Positions 19,508-28,553 of a stretch of 64,000 nt of DNA are shown piece after piece. The DNA is from Seonamhaeicola maritimus (GTDB lineage: Bacteria > Bacteroidota > Bacteroidia > Flavobacteriales > Flavobacteriaceae). Location: contig NZ_VRKQ01000018.1 of the NCBI RefSeq assembly GCF_008056315.1, positions 437,273 through 501,272 of the forward strand, given 5' to 3'. The notes beneath the pieces were generated by a model. The model made no database searches. It was not told where the DNA came from and saw nothing but the letters and a program-made list of their open reading frames with translations. The first letter of the stretch is position 1, and each line of letters begins with the position of its first letter. A program made the position numbers and the translations under genes.

Positions 19508-21655
19508 TTATAGATTTGATACTGCTACTACTTCTTTTTTAACTTCATTAACCATAAGATTCCAATTTAAGGCTCCCGGGCGTGCTAACATTTGAGAATG
19601 ATAATTAGTGTTTGAAATACTAGCATATTGTTGAATAGCTTCTAGGGATCTTTTCATGTAATTAATAGCAATATGACTGTATTTTTTTTCGTTTGTTTGT
19701 TGAAAATAAGCCAAATTGGTTGCTGCATCAATTTTGTTTGCGTAAAATAAGCCCAAATATCCCATAGCTTTAATATCCGAAAGTAATGCTTTTGTTTGAA
19801 CAGATGCCGTGCTATCAGCGAATAATTGTTTTGAGTTGTTAATTGCTGTGTTACTCCAAGAAATCAATCTATCAGTGACTTGAACTGGTGTTATTTCTGT
19901 AATTCCTTCATTGGCAAGAGTTTTTGTTACATAATTTTTACAGTTGATTAGATTTTGATTTTGCATTACTGGATTATTAACAAAATCGAAAACATCTCTA
20001 AAGCCACCTAATTTTTCACGTGCTCTACAAGACTCTACAGACCAATCTGCATCCCAATTACGCCAATGAAACCTATTTACTTGAGGAATGATTTTAGAAG
20101 CGGTTTGCCACGTATTGAACAATAATTTAGCATCATCTGAAACATATTGTTTTTTGAAAGTTTTAAAAATAATTTCTTCCGAAAGCTTATTGTTATAACC
20201 TAATCTTCCCCAAAGCATAAAACGGAATTTGTGTTTATCAAATTCGTATTCACCAGAAAGCTCCGGATTTTTACTTATAAATTCTCTTGCCCACACATAA
20301 CCGTCAGAACCCATATAGTAGCCTTTGGTGTCGTCAGGCATATTGGCAATAAAATCTCTAACGTAATTTGTATTTGCCCATCGGTGTACAAAAATATCGT
20401 CGTTTCTAAGATTCCACCAAGATTTTAAACCGTATTGCTTCATGCTTTCAATGTGTTCATCATAGAAATTGATGCTAGGCGAAGAATATAAACGAGCCTT
20501 GGCATATTTAAAGCTAACATCAAAAGTATCGGGGTAATCACCCCAATATTTCATTATTTGCTCCATGTCAGAATGCCAAACTCTGTGAATGAAATTAACT
20601 TCTCTATTTGGTTGTTCTTTTTTAAAGTCTAGAATACCCATTCCGTACGTGTTCCAAACCCATTCCTCACGGTTAGAACCTTCCCAAGTTAAGGGCATGT
20701 GTTCACCAGAAGTAATGCCAATTCCCTTTACATGCGGATAGGTTTTTAAAAATTGCTTGGTAGCAGCCCTATGATATGCTATTGTAATAGGATTATCCAT
20801 TTGATGAGTGATACCATGTTTACCAGGTTTTTCATCGCGCATGTTTATTCTATAGGTTTTATACATAGGTTCAACAGGCGTAGCAACACTATTTGGGCAG
20901 ATGTTCCAATTAATCCAGTATATATCAATGCCTCTATCATGGGCGTATTGCATTACTTTTTGCCAAAAAAGAATTTTATCATCAATAGATTGTTTTTTAA
21001 CTAGTTTTAAATTGTCAAAAACCACCGTGGACACTAGTCCAGGGTCACCCATTTCATTTTCTAATCCGTTAGGTTTATAACTGGTAGTGTATATATCATC
21101 TAATGCTATATCAGGATATTTCTCTAGTTTAATCATAGAAGGGAATGGATGTGGATTCCATAGAGACAAAACGTTGTAACGATTAGTAGCCATTTGATCT
21201 AAATAGTTTTTCCAAAAATCCCATTCCCAAACGGTTTTTACATTTCTTATAGCTGCATCTCCAGAATCATCATAACTTGGAGTACGTGCATCCAAAGGAA
21301 TATTCATTTTTAAGCCTCTATTCTGAATGAATGGTTCATGTGATGTATTTTGAATTCCACCATTTAATGCTAATTGTTCAGCAACCTCTAAACCACCATA
21401 CATTAATCCTCTTTCGTCCCCGCCAATAATTGTTATTTCATCTGAATTTACAGTGATGCTATAGGCTTGTGCTTTTTGTTGAAGGCTATCTATTACCCAC
21501 GTAATCTTAAGTGTTTCCTGTCCACTTTCTTCAAGTGATTCATTAATCTTTTCCCTAGCAAAATCAACCAAAGGAGATTTTATTTCAGTTGAAGTTGAAC
21601 AACTAAAGAGTGAAACACTAAATAGTGTTAGGATGAAAAGGTATTCTTTAAACAT
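19508..21655 (-). CDS. GH67-like (alpha-glucuronidase-related) glycoside hydrolase lipoprotein
   Basis: The 715-residue protein has a lipobox (LFSVSLFSC, cysteine at 19), so it is anchored in the envelope. Residues about 25-100 look like the alpha/beta 'GH20/GH67 N-terminal' domain (ITIIGGDERGLMYGGLEVAEQL). A TIM-barrel-like region follows (MATNRYNVLSLWNPHPF, GIDIYWINWNI, GIGITSGEHMP, WWNLRNDDI), then a long helical C-terminal part. This matches proteins usually named alpha-glucuronidase-like. Candidate acids include E in TSGEH and the D pair in RNDD, but I cannot confirm them. It lies 5 bases downstream of the acetolactate decarboxylase gene. Confidence 0.65.
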   Translation of the reverse strand: MFKEYLFILTLFSVSLFSCSTSTEIKSPLVDFAREKINESLEESGQETLKITWVIDSLQQKAQAYSITVNSDEITIIGGDERGLMYGGLEVAEQLALNGGIQNTSHEPFIQNRGLKMNIPLDARTPSYDDSGDAAIRNVKTVWEWDFWKNYLDQMATNRYNVLSLWNPHPFPSMIKLEKYPDIALDDIYTTSYKPNGLENEMGDPGLVSTVVFDNLKLVKKQSIDDKILFWQKVMQYAHDRGIDIYWINWNICPNSVATPVEPMYKTYRINMRDEKPGKHGITHQMDNPITIAYHRAATKQFLKTYPHVKGIGITSGEHMPLTWEGSNREEWVWNTYGMGILDFKKEQPNREVNFIHRVWHSDMEQIMKYWGDYPDTFDVSFKYAKARLYSSPSINFYDEHIESMKQYGLKSWWNLRNDDIFVHRWANTNYVRDFIANMPDDTKGYYMGSDGYVWAREFISKNPELSGEYEFDKHKFRFMLWGRLGYNNKLSEEIIFKTFKKQYVSDDAKLLFNTWQTASKIIPQVNRFHWRNWDADWSVESCRAREKLGGFRDVFDFVNNPVMQNQNLINCKNYVTKTLANEGITEITPVQVTDRLISWSNTAINNSKQLFADSTASVQTKALLSDIKAMGYLGLFYANKIDAATNLAYFQQTNEKKYSHIAINYMKRSLEAIQQYASISNTNYHSQMLARPGALNWNLMVNEVKKEVVAVSNL

Positions 21656-21660
21656 GATTT

Positions 21661-22479
21661 TTAGTTGTACTGAAACGTCTTACTTAAATCTACGTTTTCA
21701 AATTCCTTGCTAACTGGCAAATCAAATTCGTATTTTGTTTTTGTGTCTGATTGTACTTCTAACGCCCCTGAAGATTCAAAATCCATAACATGTCCACCCC
21801 ATTTTTTATCATCACTTATAAAGTGAAAGTGATGCCCTCTAGCATTAATATCACCTATATAATCTGGACAATAAAAACCAACCAAGGTTCCAGAAATATT
21901 TTCAGCTTCAAAAACAGGTCTATTAGGAATCAGAACATCTAACCCTTCAGTAAAAGGCCTTTCTACTTTTGGTACACCGCCAAGTTTAATATGTTTGAAC
22001 GAACCGTGAACTTTATAAATATAGAAGTAATGGGGTGATTTCTTTTTAGTATCCAATTTTGAAGCTAAATCTGAAAAATTAAAAGGTTCTTCAATAGTAA
22101 ATTCTTCTTCCTTATCAAAGAAAGCCGCATCTGCATAAACTATTTCGTCATTATCTTGTCCAACATTTATTTCACCGTTTTCTCTTATTCGGTAAGGTAC
22201 TCCATCAAGCATCACCAATTCGCCATCTAAAAAATCGAACGATCCTAGACCAACATCACCATGTGTTTTAAGCTCTTTTACTGTTAAATTTCCATCAAAA
22301 ACTTTGTTTACAAAGGCAAACCAGATAGAGTATTGGTAAAAAGTGTCTTGATTATCTGCTATTACTTCTGGTTCTTCAATAGAATTGATTTTTGTAATTT
22401 CAGATTTTTCTGTTTTGTTCTGGCAAGAAAAGGTTAAAGAGACTAATGATAAGATTAACAGTCTAAAAACAGGTTTCAT
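21661..22479 (-). CDS. budA: Acetolactate decarboxylase, lipoprotein form
   Basis: The enzyme converts alpha-acetolactate to acetoin. In the 272 residues, the family blocks THGDVGLGSFDFLDGELVMLDG (72-93), LVGFYCPDY and GHHFHF...GGHVMDF are clear. H217, H219 and H230 have the HxH-x10-H spacing of the zinc site of the Brevibacillus enzyme. Unlike most bacterial homologues, it begins with a lipoprotein signal (SLVSLTFSC, cysteine at 19) followed by a charged linker, so it should sit outside the cytoplasm. It heads a tight three-gene run with the GH67-like lipoprotein and a helical unknown. No acetolactate synthase gene is near. Confidence 0.85.
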   Translation of the reverse strand: MKPVFRLLILSLVSLTFSCQNKTEKSEITKINSIEEPEVIADNQDTFYQYSIWFAFVNKVFDGNLTVKELKTHGDVGLGSFDFLDGELVMLDGVPYRIRENGEINVGQDNDEIVYADAAFFDKEEEFTIEEPFNFSDLASKLDTKKKSPHYFYIYKVHGSFKHIKLGGVPKVERPFTEGLDVLIPNRPVFEAENISGTLVGFYCPDYIGDINARGHHFHFISDDKKWGGHVMDFESSGALEVQSDTKTKYEFDLPVSKEFENVDLSKTFQYN

Positions 22480-22611
22480 AGTATAGTTGTTAGTTGATTA
22501 AAAAGAAAGTTGAACGAATTTAACTATTTTATTGAGGAATGTCAATTAAGAATTAATCAAATAATTGTATTTGCTGTTCAATGGGGTAATAATCCAATCA
22601 ACCTATAGTGC

Positions 22612-22995
22612 TTAACTTTTTTTAAAACTATCAATAGAATATTTACCGGCACCTGTTAAAAATAAAACAACAAAGCACATTAAGTATAATATTGCTTTTT
22701 CCTTTTTGCCAATTGGATCACTAAGGTGAATTACAAAAGCGGCCACAAACATTGTTATTATAGCTGGTACTGAAGCTATTTTGGTTTTAAAACCAATAAT
22801 CATAAATATTGGAGCAAGAACTTCTCCAATTAACGTGAGAATAAGGGAAGGGGTTTCACCCAAACCGATAGGGTTGGAAAATTTAATAGGCGATTCAAAT
22901 AACTTTGAAATTTTTGGAATACCGTGTGTTAGCATTAATCCTCCAGAACCAAACCTAAGAATTAATAGCGCTAAATCAATAAGATTTTTATTCAT
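22612..22995 (-). CDS. DoxX-family integral membrane protein
   Basis: The 127-residue protein has four hydrophobic segments and the family opening LALLILRFGSGGLMLTHGIPKI, then GLGETPSLILTLIGEVLAPIFMIIGF. DoxX-like proteins are small four-helix membrane proteins, some tied to quinone or thiosulfate oxidation and some to redox stress; the role here is not known. It starts 20 bases after the end of the fused E1 gene and is probably expressed with it. Confidence 0.85.
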   Translation of the reverse strand: MNKNLIDLALLILRFGSGGLMLTHGIPKISKLFESPIKFSNPIGLGETPSLILTLIGEVLAPIFMIIGFKTKIASVPAIITMFVAAFVIHLSDPIGKKEKAILYLMCFVVLFLTGAGKYSIDSFKKS

Positions 22996-23014
22996 GATAA
23001 AAATGGGTATTATT

Positions 23015-25423
23015 CTACCTTAGTTTAGGGAAATCAGTGGGATTTAATTCATGCATAACTCCGTAAACTGCCTCAAAAATATCTTCAGCGGAAGGTTTAG
23101 AAAAATAATCTCCATCATCACCATAGGCAGGTCTGTGCGCCTTAGCAGATAATGTTTTTGGCTCACTATCTAAATACTGAAAAGCCTTTTGTTTGTTAAG
23201 TATTTCGTCTAGAATGTAAGCAGAAGCTCCACCAGGTACATCTTCATCAATGATCATAAGACGATTCGTTTTTTCTACACTCTTAACTATGTCATGATTT
23301 AAATCGAATGGTAACAAGGACTGCACATCAATAACTTCAGCGTCAATACCTAAACTTAATAACTCTTTAGCGGTTTGATATACAATTCTAAGTGTAGAGC
23401 CATAGGAAACAAGCGTAATATCATTTCCTTCTTTTATGGTTTCAACCACTCCAATTGGTGTTTTTAAATCTCCAAGGTTATTAGGCATTTTTTCTTTTAA
23501 TCTATAGCCATTAAGACATTCTACAACAATTGCCGGATCATCACCTTGAAGTAAAGTGTTATAAAAACCAGCAGCTTTAGTCATACTTCTAGGAACTAGT
23601 AAATTAACTCCTCTTGCTAGATTTAAAATGCCACCCATTTGAGAACCTGAATGCCAAATTCCTTCTAATCTATGACCTCTAGTTCTTATTATTAATGGTG
23701 CTTTTTGTTTGCCTTTAGTTCTGTAGTGAGTTGTTGCTAAATCATCACTAATTGTTTGAATAGCATAAAGAATATAATCTAAATACTGAATTTCGGCTAT
23801 TGGACGTAAACCACGTAAGGCCATACCAATTCCTTGTCCAATAATAGTAGCTTCACGAATACCAGTATCTGCAACTCTATGTTCACCATATTTAGCTTGC
23901 AATCCTTCCAAACCTTGATTAACATCACCAATAGTACCGGTGTCTTCTCCAAATACCAGAGCTTCAGGGTAATTGCTGAAAATAGCATCAAAATTATCTC
24001 TTAAAATAATTCTACCATCAACTAGTTGAGCGTTCTCATTAAATGTAGGCTTTACTTCTTTAATACGGGTGTTTGAATGCCCTGTCTCAGAATATAAATG
24101 TGAGCTAAATCTAGGTTGACTGGTTTCAAAAATTCGGTCAATCCATTGCGCTAGCTTCTGTTTTTCATTTGATGTTTCTCCAATTGTGTACCGTAAAGTC
24201 TTTCTAGCATTAGAAAGAAGATCTTTTCGGGTAGGCTCATCTACACTTGCTACGGCGTCTTTTAATTTAGAAATAAAAACTCCGTTAGAAGATTTAGTTG
24301 CTATTTGAGTTAGTATTGAAACTAATTCTGTTTTTTCTTTTATTATGGGTCTTAAAAAAGTGTTCCAAGCATTCTTTTTAGCTTCTCTAACTTCTCTTTT
24401 AATAATGCGTTCTATTTCAACTAACTCTTCATTAGTAGAAATACCACTTTCAATCATCCACTCACGCATTTTTAAGTTGCAATCATGCTGTCTTTCCCAT
24501 TCTAAACGTTCAGAGCTTTTATAACGTTCATGAGATCCTGATGTAGAGTGTCCTTGTGGTTGAGTGAGCTCCATGACATGAATTAATACTGGAACATGTT
24601 CATTTCTAGCTATATCACCTGCTTCTTGATAGGTTTCAACAAGATTAGCATAATCCCAACCTTTAACGCGTAAAATCTCAAAACCTTTGTTTTCACTATC
24701 ACGCTGAAACCCTTTTAATATTTCGGAGATGTTCTCTTTTGTAGTCTGGTGTTTGGCATGTACAGAAATACCATACTCATCATCCCAAACATTCATCACT
24801 ATAGGAACTTGCAAAACTCCAGCAGCATTAATAGTTTCAAAAAATAAGCCTTCACTGGTACTAGCGTTTCCAATAGTTCCCCAAGCTACTTCATTTCCAT
24901 TAACTGAAAAATTGGAAGATTTGATATTTTCTACTTCTCTGAATATTTTCGAAGCTTGTGCTAACCCTAGTAAACGAGGCATTTGTCCGGCAGTACAAGA
25001 AATATCTGCACTAGAATTGTATTGTTTTGTTAGATCCTTCCAATTTCCATTATCATCTAAACTGTGGGTAACAAAGTGACCACCCATTTGTCTTCCAGCA
25101 GACATTGGCTCTTGTTTTATATCTGTATTTGCGTATAATCCGGCAAAAAACTGTTCAACAGTAAGTTCACCTAAGGCCATCATTAGGGTTTGATCTCGAT
25201 AATAACCTGATCTCCAGTCACCTTTTTTAAAGGCTTTAGCCATTGCTAACTGAGGTATCTCTTTTCCGTCACCGAATATTCCAAATTTTGCTTTACCTGT
25301 AAGTACTTCACGTCTTCCTAATAAACTACACTCTCTACTTCTTACAGCTATTTTATAATCACTGATAACTTCGGTTTTGAAATCCTCAAACGATATATTT
25401 TTTAAACTAGGAATACCTTGCAT
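23015..25423 (-). CDS. Fused alpha+beta E1 component of a 2-oxoacid dehydrogenase (branched-chain type)
   Basis: The 802-residue cytoplasmic protein joins an E1-alpha-like half (about 1-400) to an E1-beta-like half (about 470-802: FGEDTGTIGDVNQGLEGL, RVADTGIREATIIGQGIGMAL, EIQYLDYI). Such E1 enzymes decarboxylate 2-oxoacids with thiamine diphosphate and pass the acyl group to lipoyl-E2. In the alpha half, the cofactor motif GDG...NN appears as GNASTSEG (185-192) with D214-D215 at the later asparagine positions. Branched-chain 2-oxoacids are the likely substrate from family resemblance. It has its own promoter, and DoxX follows. E2 and E3 are not in the window. Confidence 0.88.
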   Translation of the reverse strand: MQGIPSLKNISFEDFKTEVISDYKIAVRSRECSLLGRREVLTGKAKFGIFGDGKEIPQLAMAKAFKKGDWRSGYYRDQTLMMALGELTVEQFFAGLYANTDIKQEPMSAGRQMGGHFVTHSLDDNGNWKDLTKQYNSSADISCTAGQMPRLLGLAQASKIFREVENIKSSNFSVNGNEVAWGTIGNASTSEGLFFETINAAGVLQVPIVMNVWDDEYGISVHAKHQTTKENISEILKGFQRDSENKGFEILRVKGWDYANLVETYQEAGDIARNEHVPVLIHVMELTQPQGHSTSGSHERYKSSERLEWERQHDCNLKMREWMIESGISTNEELVEIERIIKREVREAKKNAWNTFLRPIIKEKTELVSILTQIATKSSNGVFISKLKDAVASVDEPTRKDLLSNARKTLRYTIGETSNEKQKLAQWIDRIFETSQPRFSSHLYSETGHSNTRIKEVKPTFNENAQLVDGRIILRDNFDAIFSNYPEALVFGEDTGTIGDVNQGLEGLQAKYGEHRVADTGIREATIIGQGIGMALRGLRPIAEIQYLDYILYAIQTISDDLATTHYRTKGKQKAPLIIRTRGHRLEGIWHSGSQMGGILNLARGVNLLVPRSMTKAAGFYNTLLQGDDPAIVVECLNGYRLKEKMPNNLGDLKTPIGVVETIKEGNDITLVSYGSTLRIVYQTAKELLSLGIDAEVIDVQSLLPFDLNHDIVKSVEKTNRLMIIDEDVPGGASAYILDEILNKQKAFQYLDSEPKTLSAKAHRPAYGDDGDYFSKPSAEDIFEAVYGVMHELNPTDFPKLR

Positions 25424-25444
25424 ATTGGAATTTTTTCACTCACG

Positions 25445-25475
25445 CAAAAGTAATCAAACTTTAACTTTTATGCAA
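25445..25475 (-). promoter_or_regulatory. Promoter of the fused E1 gene
   Basis: On the minus strand, TTG (25475-25473), a 20-base spacer and TACTTTTG (25452-25445) fit the Bacteroidetes consensus. The transcript would begin about 15 bases before the ATG at 25423. Confidence 0.7.
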
Positions 25476-25594
25476 TTATCAGGATGTGTAAATGATTGAT
25501 AAGTAATTAATACATTTTAATTATTTACAATATATAATTATATAATAATTAATAAAAACAATGTTTTAATAAGAATAATGTAAAAAAGAACATG

Positions 25595-28426
25595 TTAAAA
25601 CCATCTTCTTCTGAATAGACCGAATAGAACTTGAGGGTCAGCTGTGAACTTGAATCTAATCTTCTGGTCGTAATTAGGCTGCCCTAATTCCCAGCCCCTA
25701 TTTGAGTAAACCGGTAAGTAAATTTCAAAATAATCTGCAACAAGATTGATTCTTATTCCAGAATCATACATAAAATGAGCTGTATCAAATTTGTTTTTTA
25801 CGAGTCCCATGTCTCCATATGCCAATATGTATTTCCAAATTGTTGTACTTGCATTTAGAGTGGTAATCCATTGGTTAGCAAATGGTGTATTTAATTTGGA
25901 TTTAAAACCACCTTCAGCAGTAATATATTGTTGACTAAAAATACCTGATGCTTCAGAACGTCCTAGGTATGCATAGTCAAATAGATAATCTGTTGGTCTA
26001 TCTAAAGCAAAACTAAAATAGTTTGAATCTAAATCAGTATTGTTTTTTAGAAATACACCAGTAAATGCTCTTAAATTTAGCTGTCTGTTACTTTCAAACA
26101 GTTTTCTGTATTCATAATTAAAAGCCACTTTACTAAAGTTCTTTGCCACCTGAAAATCTACATACCACTTATTGAAGTTAATCAAATTGTCGTTTGAGTT
26201 GATGTAACGCGCATTGAATATGCCATAATTAGGCTCTGTAGAAGTTAAAACGTTGTTTTCGTCTTTATCTCTATGAATATCTACATATCTAAAAGTTAAA
26301 GATTGTCTTTTATTTGATCGAAAATCATTGTCTTCTCTAAACAAAAGGGATATTGAAGGTGTGATTTGTCTAACAAAAAGATTCTCGGCATAAGACGAAT
26401 AGGCTGCACCGATACCATAACTTAAATTATACAGGTTTGAGTTTTCAAAATAATGTGTATTGGATACAAATCCGGAGCCTGTAAAGGTTTTAGATTTAAG
26501 GGCGTATTGAGGTTCTATTCTATAATTAAAAAGTTTTCTTAGTACCGTTTTGTTATATACTCTAGAACCAAATGTAATACCATCATAAATATTATTAAAT
26601 TCTACTACAGGCATAAAGAAAACCTGATTATAATGAGGGTCTTCAATATCTTGAAACACCCTAAATTGCAAGGGTTTATTGTTGAAAAAAAAGCCTTTTA
26701 GTGATTTCCAATTATCTCTAATGTTTATTTCTGGAATCACTTTATTGTAGTTTAAAACAAGTTCTGTGGCATCATTTCTTGGAATGGTAATTGTTTTACT
26801 GCTAGATATGTTTTCAATCCATTTTTTAGATAATATGGTGTCATTTCTTAATGAGAAAAGAGAAACAGGCATACTATTACCTCGTTTGTTTTTTATAGTT
26901 AATGTAACAGAATCTTTATTTTTAATAACCTTTCTAATTTTAAAATCTATTTTTTTTCTGGTATCTAAATAGTCGCTAAAGAACCAGTCAATGTTTTTGT
27001 TGGTTTTTGATTTAATAAAAGATTCAAACTCTTTAGCCGAAGTTTCCTTTAATTTTTTGGCCTTTATAAAGGATGATAAACTATTTTCAACCACATCATG
27101 ATTTACAAAATCGTCTAAATATCTTAGGCCAACACCAGCTTTGTATTTATTGGCAATATTTGCATTGAACTTTAAGAGAGAATCTTTAGCCATGGTAAGC
27201 TTTTGATCTCTATTGGTTCGAGCCATTAACATAAAGGCTAAGGTATACTTGTCATTGAATTTCATATCGGCTGCATGAAACGAACGAACCCCCCAAAGAT
27301 CTGCAATTGAACCTAAGAATTTCATGTCAGGATAATGATTATCTACATACTTCATTGCATAGTATATCTGAAAGGCATCTAAAAGCCATTGTTCTTTTCT
27401 TGGGTTTATTAGTAGTGTGTTTTCGAGATAATTATGAAGAGATATTTTTAAAAGTTTTAATTCGTATTGAAAATGATTTGGATATGGCTTTATGAATTTA
27501 GGTAAAAAATTCATTCCGTAAATAGGGTCTTTATCATAATCAATCTGTGAAAGCAACAACTTTTCATGCGGATACTTCCCTAGGTTTTCATCTAAAAATT
27601 TTAAAACCTTATCAGTAATTAGAACCTTATCAATGGTCTCTAACCCTTCATCACTTATGCTAGAAACAAGAGTCAAACTATCATTTTGAATGTATTTGAA
27701 ATCTTTAGTTTTTCTTAAAAAAAGTTTAGTGCTAAGTCGGTTTTTACCAGACAATATAATTGTTTGATCTTTAGGGTTTTGAACATAGCTATTTGAATTT
27801 AATTCTGAAGTTAAAAGATAGCCTTTTGGATAATCTATTTCAAATGCTAAATCAGCTTTTGGTATGAACAAATCATCTAAATCTTTATTGCTATAGTATT
27901 GCCATTCTCCATTATAAATTGCAGGTGTTATATACCAGTACCTCAAATTTATATCACCAATTTCTGTAATGCCGTATTTGGTGAATTTGGAATTTGGAAT
28001 TTGAACAATACATTCTAAATCAATCTTATAATAGCTATTTGGTTTTAAAGGCTCATTTAAGTCAACTTTGATAACATCAGGATGCCTTTCAAGTTCACAA
28101 TAATCAATATCAACTCCATTTTGTTTAACCGAAGTAATAATAGAATACCCTCGATCTTTATTTTTGGCTAAATGAAAATCATTAATGTATTCTTCAGCAA
28201 TTCTTTGGGCCAAAGGTGTGGTTTTTGTAGCATAACTATTAGCCCAATTATTTAAATAGATAGTTGTGAGCTCGTCTTCTGTAGTATTATAATATTGAAT
28301 GGATTGAGAAATTGTTATTTTTTTATTTTCAAGGTCAAAAGCAGCCTTAAGGTCTATTTTATTTTGACCAAAACCATGGTAGCAGTATATGCTAACAATA
28401 AAATAACTAAGGAGACGAAAATTCAA
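25595..28426 (-). CDS. M1-peptidase-like domain lacking zinc ligands, fused to an outer-membrane beta-barrel
   Basis: The 943-residue protein has a signal peptide (ends near GFGQ, residue 21). Residues about 22-245 resemble the N-terminal saddle domain of M1 aminopeptidases (YYNTTEDELTTIYLNNWANSY, YDKDPIYGMNFLP). The zinc region is degraded: HNYLEN (331-336) stands where HExxH is expected, and WLLDAFQIYY (347-356) where WLxEGFAxYY carries the third ligand. From about 600 the chain is a series of amphipathic beta strands ending in RRRWF, typical of outer-membrane barrels. Probably a non-catalytic surface protein. The start is TTG; no in-frame ATG lies nearby. Confidence 0.78.
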   Translation of the reverse strand: MNFRLLSYFIVSIYCYHGFGQNKIDLKAAFDLENKKITISQSIQYYNTTEDELTTIYLNNWANSYATKTTPLAQRIAEEYINDFHLAKNKDRGYSIITSVKQNGVDIDYCELERHPDVIKVDLNEPLKPNSYYKIDLECIVQIPNSKFTKYGITEIGDINLRYWYITPAIYNGEWQYYSNKDLDDLFIPKADLAFEIDYPKGYLLTSELNSNSYVQNPKDQTIILSGKNRLSTKLFLRKTKDFKYIQNDSLTLVSSISDEGLETIDKVLITDKVLKFLDENLGKYPHEKLLLSQIDYDKDPIYGMNFLPKFIKPYPNHFQYELKLLKISLHNYLENTLLINPRKEQWLLDAFQIYYAMKYVDNHYPDMKFLGSIADLWGVRSFHAADMKFNDKYTLAFMLMARTNRDQKLTMAKDSLLKFNANIANKYKAGVGLRYLDDFVNHDVVENSLSSFIKAKKLKETSAKEFESFIKSKTNKNIDWFFSDYLDTRKKIDFKIRKVIKNKDSVTLTIKNKRGNSMPVSLFSLRNDTILSKKWIENISSSKTITIPRNDATELVLNYNKVIPEINIRDNWKSLKGFFFNNKPLQFRVFQDIEDPHYNQVFFMPVVEFNNIYDGITFGSRVYNKTVLRKLFNYRIEPQYALKSKTFTGSGFVSNTHYFENSNLYNLSYGIGAAYSSYAENLFVRQITPSISLLFREDNDFRSNKRQSLTFRYVDIHRDKDENNVLTSTEPNYGIFNARYINSNDNLINFNKWYVDFQVAKNFSKVAFNYEYRKLFESNRQLNLRAFTGVFLKNNTDLDSNYFSFALDRPTDYLFDYAYLGRSEASGIFSQQYITAEGGFKSKLNTPFANQWITTLNASTTIWKYILAYGDMGLVKNKFDTAHFMYDSGIRINLVADYFEIYLPVYSNRGWELGQPNYDQKIRFKFTADPQVLFGLFRRRWF

Positions 28427-28493
28427 TTTGCTATTAAAACAGTTTAAGGTTAAATATTCATTTAAGGCTTTGCAATATAAGAAAATATGGTAG

Positions 28494-28509
28494 TTGATAA
28501 GCTTATCAA
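28494..28509. promoter_or_regulatory. 16-bp perfect palindrome between LOG-family and M1-like genes
   Basis: TTGATAAGCTTATCAA is a perfect palindrome without a spacer. It lies 45 bases after the stop of the LOG-family gene and 68 bases upstream of the M1-like start. It has no loop and no T-run, so it is a better candidate for a dimeric regulator site than for a terminator. Confidence 0.4.
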
Positions 28510-28553
28510 TAACTTCTTTATATATTAAACAAGTTAGAACATAAAATACCTAA

